Source: Coptodactyla brooksi
Lineage: Eukaryota; Arthropoda; Insecta; Coleoptera; Scarabaeidae
Assembly: GCA_033557675.1 (NCBI GenBank)
Contig: JAWQRM010000283.1
Span: 1 to 24,912 of the forward strand
Direction of reading: 5' to 3'
DNA length: 24,912 nucleotides
Part shown: piece after piece, positions 18,601-24,912 of the stretch
Layout of the letters: every line of letters begins with the position of its first letter
Numbering within the stretch: the first letter of the stretch is position 1
Position numbers and translations under genes: made by a program
Notes under the pieces: model-generated
Seen by the model: the letters and a program-made list of their open reading frames with translations, nothing else
Database searches by the model: none
Told to the model about the DNA's origin: nothing

Positions 18601-21600
18601 AGTGGCCCTCAAGTCTTATAAGGACTTGAAAGTATCATAGAAAAAAATATCATAGTATACAGGGTGTTCCATTTAAAAATCTGAAGTTGGATAGTTTTTA
18701 TAATAAACTGAACACTCTGTATATTCGAAAACTGTTTCAAATTGTGAAGAGTTCGATGTGATGCAACCTTTATTTGAAAAAATTTTTTTTCTAAAGAGAG
18801 CAATACCCGAGGAGATTAAGAACAAAGGACCCTCTTGTCCCATAGAACTGTTAATTTTAAGCATCTACTATCCTTATAGTTTTTTATTCATTTTCACATT
18901 TCCAATTTTTACGAAATCCTTATTGTGACCAGATTATATAATAATTAGCTTGTATGTAAATATTTTTTACAGACGGACGAATGGACAGACTAACCACCAA
19001 AAGTAGCATAAATAAGCTACAAAAAGCCTAATTCGTCAAGATCCATCAAAATCTCGACATCGATTTTTTTTTGCGAATGCAATACTTTCTCTTCAGAGAA
19101 AGTAAAAAAGAAAGAAAGCGAAATAATTAAGATACCATTTGTAAAAAGAGAAAAGTACATACAATTTGGAAGAAAGCTGCAACAAGATAACGTGACAAAT
19201 CAAAAACTGTTCTAAACGGTGTTGCAATAAGAGGTTTCGATATGACATATGTAATAAAATATCAGCTAAATGCTCTCTTCGACTTTTTTTAGGTAATATT
19301 TGACTTTTACTTTCTTCGTTCGATTTAATTTAAATGGATCTTATAAAATTCCTAAAACAGTAGATAAAGATTCATAAAGAACACATTCATAACTGCCTCT
19401 TATTTATTAACTATAAATAATTACAATTATTTCATTGATAACTACTTTCAATGATATTTTAATTTAAATTCATAAGACGGCTCTCATTTATTAACTTTTT
19501 CTTAATATAGTGATCTATCCCTCATCCCTCAACTATTCATATCAGCAAAAATTCATTCAGAATGGCTTTTAATTACACTTAAATCCACATTCGCATATTT
19601 AATCTCTTATAGACTCTCATTTACTAACTTTCAATTAATTTGACAATTAACAAAAATTGACTGTCGATGAAAAGTCATAGTATAGTAGTGATTTAGTACA
19701 GTAGTCATTTATATTAATTTTGGTATTATAAAATATATTCTCAAAAGTATATCTTCAAGATGCTGAAAATCTTATTTAATGTGATCAGTTCATATATTAA
19801 CTGGCGTATACTCAAAATATAGTTTTAATTATTGCAGTTGTGTAAGAGCTGCACTAGTTCATGTACATACAGACGGACGGACCAACTGAAAATATGTCAT
19901 TTAGGCTTAGAATTGTTTAACTTGTCAAGATATATCAAAATCAGAATATGGAATGTTATCTTATAACTTTCTGTACCATCTGTCATTTATTAAGTGTAAA
20001 TAATTATAATTATTTCATTAATAATTACTTTCAATCATACTTTAATTTACACTCATAAAACGGCTCTCATTTATTAACTTTTTATTAAGAACGTTAAATA
20101 CAGTGATCTATCCTTAATCCTTAACTGTCCATATCAACGAAAGTTCATTAATAATGGCTTTTAATTACATTTAAACACATATTCACGTATTCAATGTCCC
20201 ATAGGTCAGTTTTGAAAATTGACAACAAAAATTGACTATCAATGAAAAGCCATAGTATAGTAGTGATCAGAATTTTATGTGGAAATTGAAAACATTATTT
20301 ATATTAATGTAGGCATTTACATCTACAATATATTCTCAAAAGTATTTCCTATAATACTTTTAATATAATACTTTTCTTATAATAATAATAACTAGCAACA
20401 AATCTACACCAATGTTAAATTTAATTTATACTCCTTATAATTTTTTGACATTTAATCATATTTAATCAGATCATTGTTTTATTGTGCTATTCTAAATACA
20501 CAATTTGGAATATTTTCAAATATAAATAACACTTCAGTTTCATACTACAAGGGGTATAATTTTGGCTATCACCTTTCCTGTATATTTACCAAATTAGTTT
20601 ATATTAACCTTTTATTAAACACAGCACATAAATGTCAGCACATAAAAAAACAGAATGTTTTTGGTGTATTTTGGAGAAGTGGATTCGCATGTTTGTGAAA
20701 AAAATTTACAACTTGGAAACTTGTAGTACTTGTTGTGTTTCTTTTATAAAAACCAGTGAGTTTCTTTAGTTGTAGTGTAAATGAGTGAAATAATCCAATA
20801 AGCACAGACTACTTTAGGTTTTTTTTTTGTAATGTGCCTTTAAACAGCAATATTACCCTCTAATACTTACAGAACAGTTTAACAATGACATCGAATTCCA
20901 AGCTAAAATATCCAGGACATAAAATGTCTTATCCTGATGCCTGTATATACAGTCCAGTATAGTTATTCTATTGTTTGCTGCACCTTCACCTTCCGCTCCA
21001 CCGCCCGGCAAAGCGGAATAAAAAACTGCCTTTACTTGATTGCGCCTGTTGTAAGCTTTCGTTATCCCCCCACTGGCCACGATTAAATTTCTCACGCCAC
21101 GCGGGCAAACTTTGTAGTACCAATTCTCTTCTAGGTCTTCCGGCACGTCCACCATCCATTCGGACAGCATAATCTTCACTGAGAAGTTCTTTTTTGATTT
21201 CTTCTTTAACGGAATCGGTTCCGTTTGCATTTCCATCTTCTCGTTGTCTTGGAATATGTCGGTGATATTCCGTAATTCGTCCACTGCGTCATTTCTTCTT
21301 CTGCAATGGGAAGGATTGAGGTGAAATTTTAAATTTAGCTTTCAGTATTGTATAAACTTAAAACTATAGTTTTAACTATTTTTATCAGGCTTTGGCAATT
21401 CTTTTTAATGACTTCTCTTCATGAAGTGATTTATTTCTTTTGGTATTCTCTAGCAGCCACATTTATCTTGCTTTCAAAGTAAGTTCAATGTAATTTTATT
21501 TACAGCTCTTTGTGTTAGCATTTTTGGCATATTTTTCTTCTTTAATATCTTGGTTAGTTGTGGAAATTGTGAATTTTGGAACCCTTGGCTAGTAACAAAG

Positions 21601-22501
21601 TTCAACAATACCACCATTACATTAAAACCGAAAAATTTATGCTCGGCGCAGGTTTCGGTAACCAAGTTAGCATCATCAGGAGCGACAAAAGACGCAGACC
21701 CTTTGCAATGAAACACCCAAGCTCCAAGTTCATTTTTCAACCATCAACAAGCATTTGCAGCAGCTCGAATTCATTAAAAAGCTCGATATTTGGGTTCTGC
21801 ATGAATTTGTTTAACACAATGTCATTTCCACCTCAAATATCACCAAGTTTAATAAGATTACAAAGATATTGTATATTTTGAGTTATGATTAAATCAGATA
21901 GGCACTGTAAATTAGTGAAATTAAATGAAACAATCAAAACAAAACATCCATAATTGGTAAATTATAAGGAATTTTTAGCGACCCGTAAAAAATTATTGGA
22001 GCTTGTTTGGGAGGTGACATCACGTCCACCACACAGCCCTCACCTTGCACCATCAAATCACCATTTATTTCGATCCTTGCGAAACGCCTTCAATGGTAAA
22101 ACCTTCAACGAAGATAGTACCGCAACATTGCACATTTTTCAATTTTTGGTTGATAAAAACCGGATTTTCTCACAAAGTGAAATCGTGAAGTTACCACACG
22201 GATTACGAAAGGTTATTGAATCAAATGGGAACTATATAATTGTTTAAACATATCATTTATTGCATGAAAATTGAGTTTAATTCCACCTGACCTTAAAAGA
22301 ACAATAAAACTCACGTACTTTTTTAATTCCTCCAACGTTCTACTCCTCCTAAGGCTCTGATTATCGAATATGCCGTTGTACTTGTAAAGTTCGGTGTAAT
22401 TTGAAGATTTCCCGCTAAAATCAATCAACGATAATACTTTTGTTACCCAGTCCTAACCTAAAAATCTCGAAATCTAACCTCGCATCACTGTCCGATTCCA
22501 T
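15599..22501 (-). CDS. Snup: Snurportin-1, nuclear import adaptor for m3G-capped snRNPs
   Basis: Inferred exons on minus: 22,501-22,458, 22,414-22,319, 21,300-20,871, 16,089-15,700 and 15,649-15,599. Together they give 337 codons with no internal stop and consistent phases. The 336-residue product has an N-terminal importin-beta-binding region (about 20-58: TELYKYNGIF, LRRSRTLEELKKRRND), then the cap-binding domain: MLSEWMVDVPEDLEENWYYK, ILDCIYRHQDKTFYVLDILA, FRFYFIESKL, and GILFYHKDSVYTPG followed by TPLVGWLKSYM. W107 and W269 align with the human tryptophans W107 and W276 that contact the trimethylguanosine cap. The human protein has 360 residues. The family carries mature U snRNPs from cytoplasm to nucleus with importin beta. 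Intron 2 is 4.8 kb and transposon-laden. The N-terminal splice is the least certain part. Confidence 0.9.
15700..16089 (-). CDS. Snup: Snurportin exon, cap-binding domain C-terminal half
   Basis: The acceptor GCGTTTTCAG precedes 16,089. It encodes AEFRFYFIESKLSEDPR, then SVDGILFYHKDSVYTPGLTP and the basic tail KKAKKRKEAPG. Without the last splice, translation would add V-S and stop at 15,691. A GTGAGT donor at 15,699-15,694 and the 50-base intron to 15,650 make the longer form likelier. Confidence 0.9.
16100..16505. other. Snurportin intron 2, proximal part, nothing recognised
   Basis: AT-rich sequence without protein or repeat similarity that I can recognise. The plus frame at 16,177-16,374 begins with an ordinary codon run and has no family features. 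Confidence 0.5.
16510..17240 (-). pseudogene. Pogo/Tigger-type DDE transposase remnant
   Basis: On minus, 17,216-16,902 reads KRKRLSLKDK, then KQYLTILLCANVEGEKEDPL, IIGKSKNHLCFKG, LPLEWVSNKKAWMT and KVLLFLDNATSRSK. A shifted frame continues with MLENLKLVFLPPNTTSHCQP and further on KKCFSKTGFSNVIQEATMF. This is the DDE_1 transposase of pogo/Tigger elements. The L-F-L-D-N aspartate (second catalytic) is kept. The expected third aspartate in the Q-P-L-D-Q-G motif is isoleucine here (QPLIEG). Frame breaks and stops follow at about 16,903 and 16,790. It lies in snurportin intron 2 on the same strand as the gene and is inactive. Terminal repeats were not found. Confidence 0.85.
17241..17880. other. 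Snurportin intron 2, nothing recognised
   Basis: AT-rich sequence with no open frame of note and no repeat partner seen inside the window. Confidence 0.5.
17883..17925. repeat. Perfect 16-base inverted repeat, 11-base loop
   Basis: ATATTCCTTGCATATC (17,883-17,898) and GATATGCAAGGAATAT (17,910-17,925) are exact reverse complements around a TATATATAT-type loop. It could be a small foldback element or the ends of a decayed MITE. Confidence 0.8.
17930..18655. other. Snurportin intron 2, possible LINE-derived fragment
   Basis: Mostly featureless. At 18,340-18,400 the reading TTTGGACATGCACCAAAATG / GAAAACCG loosely recalls the W-G-H-V-x-R-M-x-x-x-R conserved end of some insect non-LTR retrotransposon proteins, but it is broken by stops. 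Weak support only. Confidence 0.25.
18655..18724. mobile_element. Tiny MITE-like element with 14-base terminal inverted repeats
   Basis: The ends TATACAGGGTGTTC and GAACACTCTGTATA match as inverted repeats at 13 of 14 bases. TACAGGGTGTTCCATTTAAA is a typical terminus of Tc1/mariner-like elements in insects, and the TA dinucleotide at each end fits their target-site preference. It is only about 70 bases long, so it is an internally deleted relic. The 64-codon minus frame across it is chance. Confidence 0.6.
18970..19105 (+). repeat. SINE/LINE-tail-like repeat, copy 1
   Basis: ACAGACGGACGAATGGACAGAC, in part, leads to AATTCGTCAAGATCCATCAA and a T run, then a small foldback ACTTTCTCT-TC-AGAGAAAGT (19,084-19,103). 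The ACAGACGGACG start and the CGTCAAGAT..ATCAAAATC segment recur at 19,868-19,945. Confidence 0.5.
19385..19765. repeat. Direct repeat of about 375 bases, copy 1
   Basis: Shared stretches in the same order as 19,975-20,350: AATTATTTCATT, CGGCTCTCATTTATTAACTT, AGTGATCTATCC, AATGGCTTTTAATTACA, AAAAATTGACTGTCGATGAA, CATAGTATAGTAGTGAT and AATATATTCTCAAAAGTAT. The family may also include the repeats at 1-480. Confidence 0.85.
19866..19950 (+). repeat. SINE/LINE-tail-like repeat, copy 2
   Basis: ACAGACGGACGGACCAACTG and AACTTGTCAAGATATATCAA match the order seen at 18,970-19,060. It sits between the two 375-base direct repeats, just before the second one starts. Confidence 0.5.
19975..20350. repeat. 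Direct repeat of about 375 bases, copy 2
   Basis: Second copy of the 19,385-19,765 unit, about 590 bases downstream, with scattered substitutions and small gaps. Confidence 0.85.
20351..20870. other. Snurportin intron 2, 5' end, nothing recognised
   Basis: AT-rich intronic sequence directly after the snurportin donor at 20,870. The 74-codon plus frame at 20,474-20,698 has no family features. Confidence 0.5.
20871..21300 (-). CDS. Snup: Snurportin exon, start of cap-binding domain
   Basis: The acceptor CCCATTGCAG precedes 21,300 and the donor GTAAGT follows 20,871 (phase 0). It encodes RRNDAVDELRNITDIFQ through the acidic/basic linker to LDILAWNSMSLLNCS. The frame continues four codons past the donor to a stop, which confirms that splicing is needed. 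Confidence 0.9.
21310..21890. other. Snurportin intron 1, unassigned, possible old coding remnant on minus
   Basis: The minus frame at 21,740-21,474 reads GAWVFHCKGSASFVAPDDAN through to KILKKKNMPKMLTQRAVNK (88 codons). In another minus frame just upstream, PNIELFNEFELLQMLVDG ends at a stop. The composition looks protein-like and the two may be parts of one frameshifted transposon protein, but I do not recognise it. Confidence 0.3.
21894..22247 (+). pseudogene. Mariner transposase C-terminal remnant
   Basis: Reads RHCKLVKLNETIKTKHP, a stop, LVNYKEFLATRKKLLELVWE, then PPHSPHLAPSNHHLFRSLRN and LPHGLRKVIESNGNYIIV with a stop. The order and the W-E-V, P-P-x-S-P-x-L-A-P-S-x-x-H-L-F and K-L-P motifs identify an insect mariner transposase. 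The segment expected before A-T-R-K-K that carries the second catalytic aspartate (D-N-A-x-P-H) is deleted. The third aspartate, in A-P-S-D-Y, is asparagine here (APSNHH). Together with the internal stop it is inactive. It sits antisense in snurportin intron 1. Confidence 0.88.
22319..22501 (-). CDS. Snup: Snurportin 5' coding exon(s), importin-beta-binding region
   Basis: The ATG at 22,501 (context CAAAATGG) is one frame out from the IBB-coding stretch ending at 22,319. An intron of 43 bases (GTTAGG donor at 22,457, TTTTAG end at 22,415) or of 64 bases (GTTAGA donor at 22,478) restores the frame. Both donors are non-ideal. The alternative is a one-base error or frameshift. The 3' donor is GTACGT at 22,318, chosen over the nearby GTGAGT because only it keeps the next exon open. 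Confidence 0.65.
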
Positions 22502-23094
22502 TTTGCGAAAACTCGAAAACACCACTAACACTCGGATTTGCCGGACGAAGTAACCGGGGACGTATTTTATTTAATTTAACAACAACAAAAAAGACATCAC
22601 ACTCATTTTTACCTTTTAACCATTATTATTATTGACATTTGACGTTTCAAACATTGAAGGGTGGCCAACTTCCGGATATTAAAATTATTAATAGAAATTT
22701 AAGAAGTTTAACATTAAATTTTTCAATTATAACTTTATGTCGTGTAAATTAATTTAGTCTTATATTACAAATTAACTCATTCCTTATATTAGATAAATTA
22801 TAAATTATTTTTTAAGCAAAAAAAAATAATAGCTGAAAAACTTTATTAATCTTTATTTGAAATAATAATTATTATTATTATTACAATGTTCAAGCAATTC
22901 TTTAAGTATTCTGCGCTATATTTATGGTTGCTTAGTAACGTGTTAGTACAACTCTGTTTGTATTGAATGTGATGCACACAAATTATAAATCCATAAGCTC
23001 TAGAAAGTAATACTCATTTAATATCAGAATTTATCATATTTTGTGCTAGTGCGGTACTTTTTGTGGTTGCTTGGTATCCTCAGCTTACGCAAAA
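22502..23094. promoter_or_regulatory. Shared divergent promoter spacer between Snup and Fbf1
   Basis: The 593 bases separate the snurportin ATG (minus) from the Fbf1 ATG (plus). It contains TTGACATTTGACGTTTCAAA near 22,633-22,652, an ATT microsatellite near 22,865 and two X-box-like sites near Fbf1. No TATA box is placed convincingly for either gene. A bidirectional promoter is inferred from the geometry. Confidence 0.6.
22927..22939 (+). promoter_or_regulatory. X-box (RFX site) upstream of Fbf1
   Basis: GTTGCTTAGTAAC fits the RFX consensus RYYNYY-N(1-3)-RRNRAC at every position with a one-base spacer, and is almost palindromic. It lies 156 bases before the Fbf1 ATG, within the distance usual for ciliary genes. 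A weaker second site, GTTGCTTGGTATC, at 23,066-23,078 has one mismatch in its right half. Confidence 0.7.
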
Positions 23095-24368
23095 ATGACG
23101 GATTTCGATTTGGACGATCCCTTAGGCGATTTATTATCCGACGGGAGCAATGACAGCTTTTTCGATCCAAAACCCAAGAAAGCTGCTCCTAAACCGGTCG
23201 AAAAGAAATCAGTCAACGATCTGTTCGGTTTGGACAAGGTGGAAGTGAAGAAGCCGGAATTGAAAGTCGCCGAGCAGCCGAAAAAGCCTGACGATTGGCT
23301 CGGATTGAGCGAAACGCAGCGCCAGGCTCCCCCTAAGCCTTTGGAGAGAGGCTCCCCCACCAAATCTGTGCTAAAGCAGTCGAAAAAGATCAGTTTTGAA
23401 GAGGATGACATCTTAGGTAATTTGGGATTGGACAAAAAGAAAGAAGGAAAGGGCGAGGGGAAGAAGATTAACTTGATGGACAGCATCTTGGGAACGAAAT
23501 CGGAGGAGAAGGTCCCGGCTCCTTCAAAACAGGATAATTATGGATTCTCTTCCCTTGACGCGCCCAGGGAAGGTCGAAGATCAAGACAGCAGCAATCTTC
23601 GGGAGTCGCGGATCATTTGGGATTGCTCTCCAGCGAAAATAAACCAAAAACTGAAGTGTTCGCTTCGCCAGTGAAGAAAGTTGAGAAAACTCTCGAAGCC
23701 CCATCCACTGAAGTCTTGTTTCCCATCCCAAAGCAAAGAGAGTTAAAAACCAAAAGCGCTCCTAACATAAGCGAGCTTCCGAACTGGTTGGGAGGGGATT
23801 CCCCGATGAAAGGTCACAAATCCGAAACGTTGGTGTCATCAGAAGCAGCAGCAGCCAAAGAAGACAACTCCTTACCAGCAACTCGGTTATCAACTCCAGC
23901 ATATTTGGATAATCAGTCGTCCAACGCGTTGATTACTCAACAGAAGATGGTCAATTCGCAAATTGAGTACCAGGGCGTCGCCATGGCCATGCAGCAGCAG
24001 GAATCCCAAATCCTGATGGCGCTACAGCTGAAGAAGTACGACGAGAGTCTGGCCGAACTGCAGAGGAAGCAACAGGGCGTGCTGACGAAGCAAGAACAGC
24101 AGTTCAACAGCTTGTTGGAGAGGCAGTTCGCGAAACAGCAGATAATGGAGAACAACTTGAGGCTGCAACAGGAGAAGATCAACAGCCACATACAGACGAT
24201 GCTGGGGCAACCGCCAGTTAGCGCGGTATCGATTCCTGAGGACAACGAAGGGTTACTACAAGCCAAAAGGAGCAATGAAGACGAGAAGAATAGGTTACAC
24301 GAAGAAATGGTTAATTCGCTCAAGCAGAGATCTCACGAGGAAATGTTTCTGGTGGAAGAATCCTATAA
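23095..24368 (+). CDS. Fbf1: Fas-binding factor 1 homologue, ciliary transition-fibre protein (3' partial)
   Basis: The start is ATG at 23,095 (GCAAAAATGA), because the frame upstream opens only with TTG. The first coding exon gives about 424 residues and ends at a GTAAGT donor (24,369, phase 2). The product begins MTDFDLDDPLGDLLSDGSND. A charged, disordered region follows with recurring short L-G motifs: NDLFGLDK (about 40), DDWLGL (66), DDILGNLGLDK (104), DSILG (128), ADHLGL (172), NWLGG (230). From about residue 283 to 370 there is a glutamine-rich coiled coil (LAELQRKQQG, LLERQFAKQQIMENNLRLQQ), and a second helical stretch reaches the exon end. FBF1 sits at the base of cilia on transition fibres; vertebrate FBF1 is also linked to keratin and cell junctions. 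The rest lies outside the window. Confidence 0.85.
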
Positions 24369-24374
24369 GTAAGT

Positions 24375-24610
24375 TATAAACAACTACTTATCTTATAAGT
24401 TGGTTGTGGGCATCTTGCAAATTCACATCATCAGCCTACAATCTATAACACAAAAATTAACAACACAACTACAAAGTCAGATAAGAACTTACAATACATT
24501 TTAAAATTTGAACAGTAATAAACTATTCGACATAAAATTTACAACTGTAATGTGAATAATACTGGTTATGTAACGGGTTATATACGAAAGATACGGGCAA
24601 AGCGCAAACG
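24375..24610. other. Fbf1 intron 1, 5' part
   Basis: Follows the GTAAGT donor. No coding or repeat partner is seen. Its right part may belong to the 3' flank of the Penelope-like element. Confidence 0.5.
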
Positions 24611-24910
24611 TCATACGTATGTAAAAAGAAGTTTGTCGGGAAAATTTTGTTGGTCATTTAAAAGATTAATATCAGGATTCGATTTATATTTTTCAATGTA
24701 AAATTGTTCAGCAAGGTCCATAATTCGACCTTTGTTACAAACTTGAACAATTTTAGCACTTCTATAATCTATTTTGTGTGCTGTTTCTATTTGATGATTA
24801 TAAAGACTAGATGAGGAACGGGTTTTGTGTTCTTTAATTCTAGTCCCTAATTTACGACCTGTTTGACCTACGTATAAACCATTACAATTCGTGCAGGGGA
24901 TGATATATAC
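24611..24910 (-). mobile_element. Penelope-like retroelement, GIY-YIG endonuclease domain (5' partial)
   Basis: The minus strand is open for 99 codons to a TGA at 24,613-24,611. It reads VYIIPCTNCNGLYVGQTGRK, then LGTRIKEHKTR, and later DLAEQFYIEKYKSNPDINLL. The pattern I-P-C-x-x-C-x-x-x-Y-V-G-Q-T-G-R-x-L-x-x-R-x-x-E-H is the GIY-YIG endonuclease of Penelope-like elements, which lies C-terminal to their reverse transcriptase. No stop or frameshift breaks this part. The glutamate in the A-E-Q-F-Y-I-E-K-Y stretch fits the position of the catalytic acid. It is antisense in Fbf1 intron 1 and the rest lies beyond the right edge. Confidence 0.88.
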
Positions 24911-24912
24911 AC

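Noticed and set aside
22309..22314. GTGAGT as the donor of the snurportin IBB exon
   Set aside because: Using it puts a TGA in the next exon. The overlapping GTACGT at 22,318 keeps the frame and gives the expected KKRRND sequence.
22453..22462. TTTTAGGTTAG as acceptor of a longer snurportin exon starting at 22,452
   Set aside because: It would need an upstream coding exon ending in phase 0, and none with an ATG could be fitted in the spacer to Fbf1.
23085..24323. Antisense frames of 62-133 codons across Fbf1
   Set aside because: They are shadows of the Fbf1 coding sequence, made long by codon bias. The cysteine/serine-rich composition is the complement of glutamine and glutamate codons.

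Overview
The window looks like insect nuclear DNA, most probably from a beetle or another insect with an AT-rich genome. Three lines of sequence evidence support this: genes split by short GT-AG introns of 43 to 63 bases, proteins closest in pattern to insect Chd64, snurportin and Fbf1, and a transposon mix of mariner, pogo/Tigger and Penelope remnants in AT-rich introns and spacers. The species is not identified.

Layout. Bases 1 to about 14,650 contain no complete gene. They hold short palindromic repeats (1-480), a non-repetitive stretch (about 480-2460), and a large complex of degenerate AT-rich repeats with a nucleosome-length period of about 172 bases (2460-10,715 and 12,465-13,625, both orientations). 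Mixed with these is an inverted pair of transposon-like arms (about 4576-5870 against 6260-7355). Two islands interrupt the repeats: a GC-rich one at 8290-8945 with a perfect CArG box, bZIP-type sites and a 22-base palindrome, and an AT-rich one at 10,010-10,505. This tract is probably intron or 5' flank of the transgelin-like gene that follows.

Genes. The last two coding exons of a Chd64-like transgelin/calponin gene lie at 14,652-15,227 on +. Snurportin (Snup) runs on - from 22,501 to 15,599 in five inferred exons. Its reading frame is recoverable end to end as a 336-residue protein with both cap-stacking tryptophans, matching human W107 and W276. The 3' ends of these two genes face each other, and their polyadenylation signals are about 26 bases apart. 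Snup intron 2 (4.8 kb) carries a dead Tigger transposase, a tiny TIR element and two copies of a repeat of about 375 bases. Snup intron 1 carries a dead mariner fragment on the opposite strand. Fbf1, a ciliary transition-fibre gene, starts at 23,095 on + and leaves the window after its first large exon. It diverges from Snup over a shared spacer of 593 bases that contains a full-consensus RFX X-box 156 bases before the Fbf1 start codon. A Penelope-like GIY-YIG domain lies on - at the right edge.

The three genes are not an evident pathway: one is cytoskeletal/hormone-linked, one is an snRNP import adaptor, and one is a cilium base protein. Their links are positional, namely a tail-to-tail pair and a head-to-head pair. 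No new multi-gene system is evident. The most interesting signals are the X-box promoter, the CArG island, the satellite-transposon palindrome, and the wobble-preserving hairpin at 783-841.
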